NCBI RefSeq assembly: GCF_019510245.1
Contig: NZ_JAEKKT010000209.1
Coordinates: 1-55,645 of the forward strand
Reading direction: 5' to 3'
DNA from: Streptomyces sp.
GTDB lineage: Bacteria > Actinomycetota > Actinomycetes > Streptomycetales > Streptomycetaceae
DNA: 55,645 bases
Part shown: piece by piece, positions 18,401 to 26,561 of the stretch
Layout: each line of letters starts with the position of its first letter
Position numbering within the stretch: the first letter of the stretch is position 1
The notes under the pieces: generated by a model
What the model was told of the DNA's origin: nothing
Seen by the model: only the letters and a program-made list of their open reading frames with translations
Database searches by the model: none
Translations under genes and position numbers: made by a program

Positions 18401-21400
18401 GGATCGCGTTCTGGCGTGACTATCTCGCCGGTTGCCAGGCCGCGGACCTGGCTGCGGACCGGCCCCGTCCGGCCCGCCTGTCCGACCGGGGCGAACATGT
18501 GGAGCTCCGCCTGACCGCGGCTCAGGCGATGGGGCTCCGCGCCATGGCCAGGAAGCGGCGCTGCACGACCTTCGTCGTCGCCTTGGCGGTCCTGGAGGCG
18601 GCGCTGTTCCGTTATTCCAGAACTGGGGACTTCGCCGTGGGCGTGGTCGTCTCCGGGCGGGAGCGCCCGGAGACCCGGGGTCTGATCGGCTATTTCAACA
18701 ACATGGTCCCGATCCGCGCGGTCGCGGAGCCGGACGCTTCCTTCCATGACCTCATCGACCGGGTCCGTGACAGCTTCCTGACCACCGTCCCGTACCACGG
18801 CGTCCCGTTCGTGAAGATCGTCGAAGCGCTCAATCCGCTCCGGGATCTGGGCAGCCACCCTCTCTTCCAGGTCGGCTTCACCTACCAGAACATCCCGCGG
18901 CTCGAGGGCCGACTCGGCGGAGTGGCCGGCCGACCAGACGTCACCAAGCCGTACCTGACGGGGCTGCCGCCTGCGCGAGCGCCGTGGGATCTGAACCTCA
19001 CTCTGTGGGAAATCGAGGGCCTGGACGATTTCAAGCTGGTCTTCGAATTCGCGTCGGATCTCTTCGACCGGGCCACCGGACGGCACTTCGCGGATGAGTT
19101 CGTCGCGCTGCTGGACGAGCTGTTGAGGTGCCCTGACACGCGGATGAGCGTCTTGATGCCCGTGCCGACCGGCGGCGGCGAGGCCGCGAGCGAGGTGTCG
19201 GGCGCCTGTTTCCCCTATAAGGGCGACGACGAGGAAGGGGTGCTCGAAACCATCGCCCGGATCGCGGCGACCGATCCGGGCCGGGTGGCGGTGCTTTCCC
19301 CGGACGGAGGGCTGGACTACCGGGAATTGGTGAGCAAGGTCCGCTCCTTCCGATCCGGGCTGCGTCGATGCGGAGTGCGTGCGGGAGACACCGTCGCCCT
19401 GCTCGCGGGCCGCCGCCTGGAGACCGTGGTGGCCATGCTGGGCACGTGGGCGGCGGGCGCGGCGTTCGCGCCGATCGACCCCGCCTACCCTTCGGTCCGG
19501 ATCCGGGCGATGCTCGACATCGCACAACCGGTGATCGTGGTGGCGGACGAAGGCCCGGTCCCCGAGACCGCCTCGCCGACGATGAAGATCGCCGACATCC
19601 CGGTGGCGGCCGAGGACGGCGAACCGATCTCCGACGGCGGCGACGTTGTGCCGAAGTGGCTCATCTTCACCTCGGGGTCGACGGGCAGGCCCAAGGGCGT
19701 CATGGTGGGCGGCGCGGCGATCGGACCGTTCGTCTCCGCCTGGCGCGGCCTGGCCGAGAGGGCCGGTGTTCCGCTGCGGGTCCTGTCGACCGCGAGCCCA
19801 GCCTTCGACGTCTTCACCGGCGACCTGATCCGGGCGTTCGCAACCGGCGGAGCGCTCGTCGTGGTGCCGCCGGAGCAGACGGGAACGGGTGCCGACCTGG
19901 GCAAGGCGATCCTGCAGTACGAAGTGAACACCGCCGAACTGATCCCGGCGCAGCTCTGTTCCGAGCTCGTCGGCTGGCTGACAGACCACGACGCGGCGGC
20001 CGGGTCCCTGCGGCTCGTCATCAATGGTTTGTCGTCGTGGACGGGACGGGACAAGGCCCGGCTACTCGAACGCTGCGGGGCCGGCGCGTCCGCCGTGACG
20101 ATCTTCGGGATCACGGAGGCGGTCATCGACGACGTCGCCGACCTCACCCCGTTCTCGCCAGCCCTCGAAGACGACGCGGCACCCGGTCCGGTCGGCCTGC
20201 CGTTCGCCGGGAACGCCGCGTATGTGCTCGACCCGACCATGCGGCCCGTCCCGAGGGGTGCCGTCGGCGAGCTCTACCTCGGTGGGCGGGGTCTCGCGTT
20301 CGGCTACCTGGGCGATGGTTCCGGGACCGCGGCGCGGTTCGTGCCGGATCCCTTCTCTGGCGAACCGGGCGCGCGGATGTACGCGACAGGCGACCGGATG
20401 CGACGGCGTTCGGACAACCGCTTGGACTTCCTCGGTCGCATGGACCGTCAGCTCAAGGTGAACGGTGCCCGAGTCGAACCCGGTGATGTCGAGGCGGCGC
20501 TGCGGACCCACCCGGCGGTAAAGGCCGCCCACGTCGGACTCTCCGGCGACAGCGGATCATCCCAGCTGACCGCTTGGGCGGCGACCGGCGAGTCGATCGC
20601 GCCCACACCGCTGGATCTGCGCAAATTCCTCCTGGGCCTCCTTCCCCGCTATGCGATTCCCAGCCGTTACGTCCTGCTGCCGGAGCTTCCGCTGACCGGG
20701 AACGGCAAGATCGACGTGGCTGCGCTGCCCGCCGTGACGGAGGACGGAGAGAAGGGACTGCGCTCCGGGCCGCGCACCGACACCGAGTTCGAACTCGCCG
20801 TCCTGTTCGGCGAAACCTTGCAGAGCGGTCCGCTCGGCATCCACGACGACTTCTTCCAGGTCGGAGGAAGTTCGCTGGACGCGGTCCGGGTCGTGGCAGC
20901 CATCAAGAACCAGTGGGGGGTGCGCGTGCCGCTCAGCAAGCTGTTCCAGACGCCGACCGTCGCGGAGATCGCCGCACTCGTCGACCGCGGCCAGACGATT
21001 CGGCCGACGGCGCTGCTGAAGCTTGCGTCCGGTTCCGGTACGCCGCTGGTGCTGTGCGAACCGTCCGGCGGGACCTCGTTCTGCTACGCGCCGCTGGCTC
21101 GGTCCCTGAGCCCGGCCCGACCGGTCGTCGGGCTCCAGTCGGCCGGGATCGGCGGCGACCAGCCACCCCAGGCGACGATGGACGAGATCGTGGACCACCA
21201 CCTGGCCGCGCTGGCGGCGGCGGGCGTCGACGGGCCGCTGGTCGTCTCCGGCTGGTCCCACGGCGGCGTCGTGGCCCACGCCCTGGCCGCCCGGCTGATC
21301 AGCGTCGGCGTGCCGGTGGCGCTCACGGTCCTGCTCGACGCGGCCCCGCGGGTCATCGTCCCCCGGCGGCTGCCGCGGGACGACTTCGGGTTCCTGTCCC

Positions 21401-21795
21401 ACCTACTCAGGACGAACTTCGGGTTCAGCGCACCGGCCGGCGTCGCCGAGTCCGGCGATCCGTTCGCCGCCTTGTTGGCCGCGGCGCAGGCCGCCGGACT
21501 CTATCCGGCGGAGTTCAGGAGCGACGACGTCTCCGTCATGCTGGCGGTCCATCACGCGAACGAGGACGCGGCAGACGCCTACCGCCCCGGCCCGCTGCCG
21601 GGCGAACTCCTGCTGCTGCGCACCGCCGAAGGTCCGGAACCGGAGCACAACCGTCGTGAGGACCTGGGCTGGTCCGAGTTCACATCGGACCTGTCCGTGC
21701 GCATGGTGCCCGGCGACCACGCCACTGTCGTGCCCGTCGAATACGCAGAGCTGGGCCGTCAACTCAGCGCCGAACTCCTGGCCCGAGGCCTGTGA
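15466..21795 (+). CDS. Hybrid PKS/NRPS: KS-(vestigial AT)-T-C-A-T-TE
   Basis: This 2109-residue terminating megasynthase has, in order, the following parts. The ketosynthase spans about residues 15-425, with Cys172 in DTGCSGS, His308 in EAHGSGT and His348 in SNIGHLDHAAG. A KS-AT linker and a shrunken region (about 425-690) follow, where no GHSxGE acyltransferase motif is found. T1 spans about 695-770 (ALGGNSLLALEL) and C about 785-1235 (HHSVDDGWS). The A domain spans about 1255-1755 (IFTSGSTGRPKGVMV, unusual A5 IFGITEAVID, GDRM, LKVNGARVEPGDVE, GNGKIDVAAL). T2 is QVGGSSLDAVRV, and the thioesterase has Ser in GWSHGG, LLDAAP and GDHATVV. KS, C and TE catalytic residues are intact. It should add one polyketide and one amino-acid unit and release the product. 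An ACP-bound extender from the downstream genes would explain the lack of an AT. Confidence 0.95.
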   Translation: MNAVATSPVEDRAGDPIAIVGIGAVFPDASTLDDFGTNLSAGHCAIRPVSEDRRRFTGAPVDGRYPMAALDRVDLFDRGFFAISPAESTAMDPHHRIALQLAWHAAESAAVRPSRLQSETTGVFLSSGASRYGNFLDRQSSLAFVGTAPSGAAGRISHHLGLAGPCLAVDTGCSGSLVAVGLAVDALRCRRCRFALAGGVSVRVDFPPPDASRLSEVMSRDGYCRAFDAAADGTADGEGGAILLLERLSDALADGHRVLAVIRSVSVNHNGDRSVGMTAPSVDAQIELLTDAWRNAALDLSAVRFIEAHGSGTRLGDAIELTALDRALRSYGPGAASIPVGSVKSNIGHLDHAAGMAGLCKAVIGLRTGTVFPTLHFEQLNPAADVSGDTVRIAHSLERYPAASGQVALVSSFGITGVNAHAVIEAAPKAAAIHRTDPEGPTVVTLSARSSQALGRYRSAVAQALDEPDRTWDLVDVAATLNRGREDLPVRWAAVADSVVELVELLRSEDGADGWMPPVFKARPVVAVFPHFEPADPALMASWYRALAGFGVVAQMHVATGNGHHALSELGRAVPGADPESPFDPAALRALAAQLSEKEPIYLVFGEESPLGGVLVDTGCDIVTVTGRPDSRRDCAAIAARLYRLGANPAWPDGEGRPGSVDLPFHPFIGERCWPTPPGVVAPFPVPAAVDAIGPATPEDVLASVEESVRSLLDLQDLGPDPDYFALGGNSLLALELLTRIERQFGTTISLPDLYQHAGLADLAGLVISRAGAGDSHTDDGIRACDDLEWPLSFGQESLLFFNELDADTAVYNVTADLRLTGTLHVDALRRALERLVHRHVVLAGRYEKRADGTFMVVDPRMRVELPIHQVPPGTPEERDAWVAAETQRIALRPYDLAAGPLHRFALLRFDDNDNVLIFGSHHSVDDGWSPAIVDRELTELYAAEVSGLPVDLPDLPISYGDFARWQRNSVVGPQYEAGIAFWRDYLAGCQAADLAADRPRPARLSDRGEHVELRLTAAQAMGLRAMARKRRCTTFVVALAVLEAALFRYSRTGDFAVGVVVSGRERPETRGLIGYFNNMVPIRAVAEPDASFHDLIDRVRDSFLTTVPYHGVPFVKIVEALNPLRDLGSHPLFQVGFTYQNIPRLEGRLGGVAGRPDVTKPYLTGLPPARAPWDLNLTLWEIEGLDDFKLVFEFASDLFDRATGRHFADEFVALLDELLRCPDTRMSVLMPVPTGGGEAASEVSGACFPYKGDDEEGVLETIARIAATDPGRVAVLSPDGGLDYRELVSKVRSFRSGLRRCGVRAGDTVALLAGRRLETVVAMLGTWAAGAAFAPIDPAYPSVRIRAMLDIAQPVIVVADEGPVPETASPTMKIADIPVAAEDGEPISDGGDVVPKWLIFTSGSTGRPKGVMVGGAAIGPFVSAWRGLAERAGVPLRVLSTASPAFDVFTGDLIRAFATGGALVVVPPEQTGTGADLGKAILQYEVNTAELIPAQLCSELVGWLTDHDAAAGSLRLVINGLSSWTGRDKARLLERCGAGASAVTIFGITEAVIDDVADLTPFSPALEDDAAPGPVGLPFAGNAAYVLDPTMRPVPRGAVGELYLGGRGLAFGYLGDGSGTAARFVPDPFSGEPGARMYATGDRMRRRSDNRLDFLGRMDRQLKVNGARVEPGDVEAALRTHPAVKAAHVGLSGDSGSSQLTAWAATGESIAPTPLDLRKFLLGLLPRYAIPSRYVLLPELPLTGNGKIDVAALPAVTEDGEKGLRSGPRTDTEFELAVLFGETLQSGPLGIHDDFFQVGGSSLDAVRVVAAIKNQWGVRVPLSKLFQTPTVAEIAALVDRGQTIRPTALLKLASGSGTPLVLCEPSGGTSFCYAPLARSLSPARPVVGLQSAGIGGDQPPQATMDEIVDHHLAALAAAGVDGPLVVSGWSHGGVVAHALAARLISVGVPVALTVLLDAAPRVIVPRRLPRDDFGFLSHLLRTNFGFSAPAGVAESGDPFAALLAAAQAAGLYPAEFRSDDVSVMLAVHHANEDAADAYRPGPLPGELLLLRTAEGPEPEHNRREDLGWSEFTSDLSVRMVPGDHATVVPVEYAELGRQLSAELLARGL

Positions 21796-21818
21796 CCCGA
21801 CAACGAAGGGATCGGAAG

Positions 21819-22058
21819 ATGTCACCCATGTCCGACACGCCGTTCCTGGTCGTGATCAACGACGAGGAGCAGTACTCGATCTGGCCGGACGATGGCCGCG
21901 CTGTGCCGGCCGGCTGGCAACCCACCGGCTACTCGGGCGCCAGGCAGCAGTGCCTGGACCACATCGACGACGTCTGGACCGACATCCGGCCGCTGAGCGT
22001 CCGGCGGCGGATCGACCAGGCGCGGGCCGGCCGAGACGCCGCGCATGCCGGCGACTGA
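21819..22058 (+). CDS. MbtH-like protein
   Basis: This 79-residue NRPS accessory protein binds and activates A domains. ATG 21819 is preceded by AAGGGA. The family pattern is clear: FLVVINDEEQYSIWP, VPAGWQPTG, and CLDHIDDVWTDIRPLSVR. It lies 23 bp after the megasynthase and overlaps the next gene by 14 bp. Its presence implies that at least one A domain in the cluster is MbtH-dependent. Confidence 0.96.
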   Translation: MSPMSDTPFLVVINDEEQYSIWPDDGRAVPAGWQPTGYSGARQQCLDHIDDVWTDIRPLSVRRRIDQARAGRDAAHAGD

Positions 22059-22962
22059 CGCGGACGTCGTCGGCGTGGTCGGGGCCGGCCAGATCGGGCG
22101 CAGCGTCGCCCACGCGTTCGCCGAGCGTTCGCCGGTCGTGCTCGTCGACCGGGATCCGGCCGCGGTCGACGACGCGATCGCCGCGATCCGCCGGGCACAC
22201 ATGGGCCGAGTGCTGCGAGGGGCCACGACGGTGAGTCTGGACACGGTCATGGGAAACCTCCGGTGCGCGACCGGGATCAGGGAGCTGGGCAAGGCGACCC
22301 TGATGATCGAGAACATCACCGAGTCGCCCGACGACAAACTCGAACTGCACCGCGAGCTGCATCGCGTCGCGGCCGCGGAGGCAGTGATCGCGGCCAATAC
22401 CTCGGCGGTGCCTCTCGCCTTCCTCGCCGGGGCCCACGGGGATCGGACCGACCGGCTGCTGGGGCTGCACTTCATGATGCCGGTAGTCGAGATCCGCTGT
22501 CTGGAGCTGATCCGGCATCCCGCCACGAGCCCGGCCGCGCTGACGGCGACCAGGGATGTGCTCGAACGGCACGGGCTGAGCGCGGTCGAGGTCGGCGACG
22601 CTCCGGGTTTCGTCTCCAATCGCCTCCTGATGCTGCTGGTGAATGAGGCCGCGGCGGTGGTCCGGGAAGGCGTGGCCGGTGCGCGGGAGGTCGACGCCGT
22701 GCTGCAGGGCTGCTTCGGCCACCGTCTCGGGCCGCTGGCCACGGCGGATCTGATCGGGCTGGACACCGTCGTCCGCTCGCTCCAGGTGCTCCAACGGTTC
22801 GGCGACCCCGTGAAATACGCCCCCGACGCGGCGCTGCTCGACCTCGTGGCAGCCGGCCGTCTCGGTCGCAAGTCCGGCATCGGCTTCTTCGCCTACGGTG
22901 CCGGAGCGTCGCCCCCGACCACACACCGATCCGAGTCGGACCAGGGAGCACACAGCAGATGA
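22045..22962 (+). CDS. 3-hydroxyacyl dehydrogenase, FkbK-like
   Basis: This 305-residue NAD(P)-dependent enzyme has a Rossmann start (VVGVVGAGQIGRSVAHAF), IIENITE-like MIENITESPDDK, the catalytic-region LGLHFMMPVVEIRCLELI, and a C-terminal domain with GFVSNRLLMLLVNEA. In methoxymalonyl- and hydroxymalonyl-ACP pathways the FkbK homologue oxidises the glyceryl-ACP hydroxyl to the aldehyde. Neighbouring homologues of FkbJ, FkbI and FkbH support that role. The overlapping start inside mbtH indicates translational coupling. Confidence 0.85.
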   Translation: MPATDADVVGVVGAGQIGRSVAHAFAERSPVVLVDRDPAAVDDAIAAIRRAHMGRVLRGATTVSLDTVMGNLRCATGIRELGKATLMIENITESPDDKLELHRELHRVAAAEAVIAANTSAVPLAFLAGAHGDRTDRLLGLHFMMPVVEIRCLELIRHPATSPAALTATRDVLERHGLSAVEVGDAPGFVSNRLLMLLVNEAAAVVREGVAGAREVDAVLQGCFGHRLGPLATADLIGLDTVVRSLQVLQRFGDPVKYAPDAALLDLVAAGRLGRKSGIGFFAYGAGASPPTTHRSESDQGAHSR

Positions 22963-23228
22963 CTGATACAGCCGAGACATCGACGGCTGCGGGACGCGAG
23001 ACAGCGCTCGTCCGGTCGTTCGTCCACGCGCGCACGGGCGAGGAGTGCCTGGACGACGACGACGACTTCTTCGAGCTCGGCGCCGTCAGCTCGCTGTTCG
23101 CGATGGAGCTCATCACGTTCCTGGAACGTGAGTTTTCCCTCACGATCGACGTCGACGACCTGGTCGCGGACAACTTCCGGTCGATCAGCGCCTGCGCGGC
23201 GTTCGTGGGGCGGAGACGCCGGCCGTGA
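22959..23228 (+). CDS. Free acyl carrier protein, FkbJ-like
   Basis: This 89-residue ACP has the phosphopantetheine serine in FFELGAVSSLFAMEL and a typical four-helix layout. The usual DSL is VSS here, as in some FkbJ-type carriers. ATGA and GTGA overlaps join it to both neighbours. It should carry the glycerate-derived unit loaded by the FkbH-like protein at 25231. The acidic run DDDDDFF before the serine is marked. Confidence 0.88.
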   Translation: MTDTAETSTAAGRETALVRSFVHARTGEECLDDDDDFFELGAVSSLFAMELITFLEREFSLTIDVDDLVADNFRSISACAAFVGRRRRP

Positions 23229-24271
23229 GGCGGGAACCGCCGGAGGTCGCCGAACTCGGCGGCAAGCGGCTGCTGGCCCCGATGATCCCACCCCGCTACG
23301 GCGGCCTGGGCTGGACCCACGCGCAATTGGGCGACCTGTGCTGCGACCTCGGCTCGGTCGACAGCGCGCTGCGGGCCGCGGTGACGGTGCAGAGCATGAC
23401 CGCCGCAGCCGTCGTCCGTTGGGGTTCGGCCGGGCTCCGGGACCGGGTGCTGCCGGGGTTGTCTGACGGGTCGCTGCTGGCCGGCTTCTGTCTGACCGAA
23501 CCGGAGGCCGGCAGTGACGCCGCTTCCGTCCGCTCACAGGCCACCGCGCGGACCGGATCGTGGCTGCTCGACGGAGCCAAGGTGTGGGTGACCGGCGGGC
23601 GATGGGCCGACGTGCTGCTCGTGATCGCCGCTACGGCCGAAGGCCCGTTGGCCCTTCTGGTCGAGGCGGGCGGCGACGGCGTCCGGCGCGAACCGGTCGA
23701 AGACTCCCTGGCCATGCCCGGCGCCGGACTGGCCGACATCGCCTTCGACCGGGTAGAGGTGCCCGCCGACGCGGTCGTCGGACGACCGGGGATGGGCTTG
23801 AGCCACGTCGCCGGGGTCGCCCTGGCCAACGGCCGGCTCACCGTGGCCGCCGGGTGCGCGGGGCTGGCCCGGACGTGCCGGGATCACGCGGTGGCCCACG
23901 CCCGGTCGCGACGCCAGGACAGCCGGCCCATCGGCGACCACCAGCTCGTCCGCCGACTGCTCGCCCGGGCCGGCGTCGCCTCGAATTCGGCCGACCTGGT
24001 GTACCGGTGGGCCGCAGCCGGGCTCGACGAGCGCGCCGACGACGCCGGTCACCGGGCAATCCTGGCCAAGTACACAGCCGCGCGGGCCGCCGACGAGGCC
24101 GCCGACTGCGCCACCCAGGTGTTGGGGTCGGCCGCGTTCCGAGCCGGCCATCCCGTCACGGCCCTCGTGGCGGACGCACGGGTCATGCGGATCATCGAGG
24201 GAACCGATGAGATCTGCGAGTCGGTGATCGGCGAGACGCTGCTCAGAAGCAGAGGAGACAGTGGCCGATGA
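23225..24271 (+). CDS. Acyl-CoA/ACP dehydrogenase, FkbI-like
   Basis: This 348-residue flavoprotein of the acyl-CoA dehydrogenase family has GFCLTEPEAGSDAASVRSQA (FAD/substrate loop), WVTGGRWADVLLV and a C-terminal bundle with RIIEGTDEICESVIGETLL. In the methoxymalonyl-ACP pathway the FkbI homologue oxidises the ACP-bound aldehyde to hydroxymalonyl-ACP. It is coupled by GTGA to the ACP and by ATGA to the next gene. It is slightly short at the N-terminus for the family. Confidence 0.87.
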   Translation: MRREPPEVAELGGKRLLAPMIPPRYGGLGWTHAQLGDLCCDLGSVDSALRAAVTVQSMTAAAVVRWGSAGLRDRVLPGLSDGSLLAGFCLTEPEAGSDAASVRSQATARTGSWLLDGAKVWVTGGRWADVLLVIAATAEGPLALLVEAGGDGVRREPVEDSLAMPGAGLADIAFDRVEVPADAVVGRPGMGLSHVAGVALANGRLTVAAGCAGLARTCRDHAVAHARSRRQDSRPIGDHQLVRRLLARAGVASNSADLVYRWAAAGLDERADDAGHRAILAKYTAARAADEAADCATQVLGSAAFRAGHPVTALVADARVMRIIEGTDEICESVIGETLLRSRGDSGR

Positions 24272-25230
24272 CCTCCATCGCGGGCATCGAGTTCGTGGCG
24301 CCGCCCCGGCGGCTGAGCCTGGCCGACGTGCTGGCCGTGCTGGATCCGGCCGACGCCGCCCAGGCGTCCCGGCTCGGCGTGGCCGAACTCCACGTCGCCG
24401 ACGGTCTGGCCGGCCACGTCCTGGCCGCGCGTGCGGCACGGGCCGCCCTCGCCCGGGGCGGTGTGCCGCCGGAGGACGTGGACGTCCTGGTAACGGTTCC
24501 GGACCGGGTGCCGACGGCGTTCATGCAGTCCGAGACGACCAGGTTGCAGGCCGCCATCGGTGCCGGGAACGCGCTGGCCGTGTCCGTGGGCGATCTCGGC
24601 TGCGCGTCCGGCACCTCGGCGCTGCTGGTGCTCGACGCGCTGCTCGCGCGCGAACCGAGCCGTGGCGTCGGCCTGATCGCGTTCGCGGCGACCGCGCCGA
24701 CGCCCTATCGCTACCGCAGGCCCGTCGCCCTCAACGGAGACGGGGCGACGGCGGTTCTGGTGAAGCCGGGTGGTCCAGGGCTGATGCTGTTGGACGTCGT
24801 ACAGGCCACCGACGGGGACTACTGGGACCTCTTCTCGGTCGAGTATCGGAAATCCCCTCCCGAGCTGTGGCGTGAAGTCTGCCGTGACGAGAAGCAGTAC
24901 TCCCACACCCTCGGCATGAAGAGCATCGGCATGGTCCGGAAGCTCGCCGCCGATCTCCTCGACCGCAACGGAGTGACCATGCGGCAAGTCACCCATGTGG
25001 TCATGCAGAACCTGTCGACGTCCTCGATCGAGTTCTACGGCCAGGCCCTGGACCATCCGGTCAGCCCGGTCTGCGCGGCGAACCTGTCTGCCTACGGCCA
25101 CCTGGGCCCGCTGGACGTGTTCGTGAACCTGCGATCGCTGGACGGGCTCTGCGAGGTCGGCGACCTGGTGCTCGCCCTCAACAACAGCCCGGTCGCGGCG
25201 TGGAGCGTCGCATTGTTCAAGAAGGTGTGA
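24268..25230 (+). CDS. KAS III-like condensing or acyl-transfer enzyme
   Basis: This 320-residue thiolase-fold protein has the nucleophile in SVGDLGCASGTSALL (about Cys112). The second half has VVMQNLSTSSIEF and NLSAYGHLGPLDVFVNL where FabH has its HQAN and GNTS motifs. The catalytic His of HQAN thus seems replaced, and GH stands where GN is normal. Such divergence is seen in KASIII-like acyltransferases and in condensing enzymes that act with FkbH and ACP partners in tetronate clusters. Candidate roles are transfer of the ACP-bound unit to the AT-less KS module, or a tetronate-like condensation. The choice is open. Confidence 0.75.
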   Translation: MTSIAGIEFVAPPRRLSLADVLAVLDPADAAQASRLGVAELHVADGLAGHVLAARAARAALARGGVPPEDVDVLVTVPDRVPTAFMQSETTRLQAAIGAGNALAVSVGDLGCASGTSALLVLDALLAREPSRGVGLIAFAATAPTPYRYRRPVALNGDGATAVLVKPGGPGLMLLDVVQATDGDYWDLFSVEYRKSPPELWREVCRDEKQYSHTLGMKSIGMVRKLAADLLDRNGVTMRQVTHVVMQNLSTSSIEFYGQALDHPVSPVCAANLSAYGHLGPLDVFVNLRSLDGLCEVGDLVLALNNSPVAAWSVALFKKV

Positions 25231-26256
25231 TTGTCGGTGCGCATCATCAAATGCGTGGTCTGGGATCTGGACCGGACCCTGTGGCACGGCGTCGCGGCCG
25301 AGTCGGACGACGTCGGCCTCAACCCCGGCGTCCGTGCGGCTGTGACCGCCCTCGACGCGGCGGGGGTGCTGCAATCGGTGGCGAGCCGCGGCGACGAGGA
25401 GCTCGCGCTGGCGGCGCTGGGCAGGCTCGGCATGGCCGACTACCTGCTGTTCCCTCAGATCAACTGGGGTGACAAGGACAAGAGCCTGATTCGCATCGCC
25501 GAGAAGCTGAACCTCGGCCTGGACTCCCTGGTCCTGGTGGACGACGACCCCTACGAGCGGGGCCAGGTCGCCGCCGCGTTGCCGCAGGTCGAGACCATCG
25601 CACCGGACGAGCTGGGGGCGTTGGTGGCAAAGGTGGGCCGTCAGCCGACGACGCCGGAAGCCGGGAATCGGCGCGCGCTGTATCAGGTCGAGCACTCGCG
25701 TTCGGAGGCCGAGCGGCGGTCCGGGCTCTCGCCCCAGGCGTGGGCCGATCAGCTCGGGTTGGAATTCACGGTGCGACAGCTGCGGTCCGAGGACCTGGAG
25801 CGGGCCCGCGAGCTGACTGTGCGAACACATCAACTCAACACCACCGGCATCACCTACAGTGCCGGCGAGCTGCGCCGACTTCGCGGCGATCCGGACCACC
25901 TGGTGCTGGCGGCGTCCCTTCGAGACCGGTTCGGCGACTACGGCACCATCGGGCTCGCCGTAGTGCAGACAACCTCGGACGTCTGGATCCTGACCTTGCT
26001 GTTGACGTCCTGCAGGGTGGTGTCACGGGGTGCGGGATCCCTGCTGCTCGGCGACGTCCAGCGCCGGGCTGCCGCCGCCGGTGCGAGGTTGGAGGCCGAG
26101 ATGGTTCCCACCGAGCGCAACCGCATGATGACCGTGGCTTTGCGGCTGGCGGGATTCCAGACGTCGACCGACCGGCGCCACGGGCACCTCGTCCTGCTGG
26201 CACCCGCGACGCCGCCACAGCCGCCCCGTCACGTCACGGTGCGGAGCGAGCCATGA
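25231..26256 (+). CDS. FkbH-like glyceryl-ACP synthase (HAD + GNAT)
   Basis: This 341-residue protein starts at TTG 25231 or GTG 25237, just after the previous stop. The N-terminal HAD phosphatase-like motif is VVWDLDRTLWHGV, with VLVDDDPYERGQV later. The C-terminal acyltransferase half contains THQLNTTGITY and MVPTERNRMM. FkbH proteins take 1,3-bisphosphoglycerate and transfer a dephosphorylated glyceryl group to an ACP. It closes the six-gene operon that begins with mbtH. No FkbG-like O-methyltransferase is in the set, which favours a hydroxymalonyl or glyceryl unit over methoxymalonyl. Confidence 0.9.
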   Translation: MSVRIIKCVVWDLDRTLWHGVAAESDDVGLNPGVRAAVTALDAAGVLQSVASRGDEELALAALGRLGMADYLLFPQINWGDKDKSLIRIAEKLNLGLDSLVLVDDDPYERGQVAAALPQVETIAPDELGALVAKVGRQPTTPEAGNRRALYQVEHSRSEAERRSGLSPQAWADQLGLEFTVRQLRSEDLERARELTVRTHQLNTTGITYSAGELRRLRGDPDHLVLAASLRDRFGDYGTIGLAVVQTTSDVWILTLLLTSCRVVSRGAGSLLLGDVQRRAAAAGARLEAEMVPTERNRMMTVALRLAGFQTSTDRRHGHLVLLAPATPPQPPRHVTVRSEP

Positions 26257-26266
26257 GTCCGCTCAT

Positions 26267-26497
26267 TCAGAGCCGTGCGAGCAGAACGGCGTACTCAGCG
26301 GCGCTCGGCGCGTTGAAGACGGTCCGCACCGACAGCGTGGGGCGGCCCAGTTCCATCCGCAGAATGGCCACCAGCTGGGTGGCCAGCAGCGAATCGCCGC
26401 CGTTCTCGAAGAAGTCGGCATCCCCGGTCAGATCAGGGCGATTGAGAACGCTGCGCCACAGCGGCAGCAGGCGGCCTTCGAGACCGTCATCCACCAT
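26267..26497 (-). CDS. Free-standing peptidyl carrier protein
   Basis: This 76-residue carrier protein has the phosphopantetheine serine in DADFFENGGDSLLATQLV. The ATG at 26497 follows GAGGGAGG. It is the only minus-strand gene inside the plus-strand block, and it diverges from a free condensation domain 64 bp away. It is a natural partner for the free A domain at 5590, for example holding a residue during hydroxylation, halogenation or cyclisation. Confidence 0.9.
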   Translation of the reverse strand: MVDDGLEGRLLPLWRSVLNRPDLTGDADFFENGGDSLLATQLVAILRMELGRPTLSVRTVFNAPSAAEYAVLLARL

Positions 26498-26561
26498 GAG
26501 TCCCTCCCTCAGTCAGAGCAATGATTGTCGCATATTCAGTCCTCATTGGGTAGGGTTTATC
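26498..26561. promoter_or_regulatory. Divergent promoter region, PCP / free C domain
   Basis: This 64-bp gap between two divergent starts must hold both promoters. It is AT-rich for this genome (TGATTGTCGCATATTCAG and TAGGGTTTATC). No clear -35/-10 pair can be fixed by eye. Confidence 0.35.

Noticed and set aside
18286..19989. 567-residue minus-strand open frame inside the megasynthase
   Set aside because: The plus strand carries intact C and A domains here. The minus frame is low-complexity.
24049..25899. 616-residue minus-strand open frame across three genes
   Set aside because: It crosses the acyl-CoA dehydrogenase, KASIII and FkbH genes, all of which show family motifs on the plus strand. 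It shows none.
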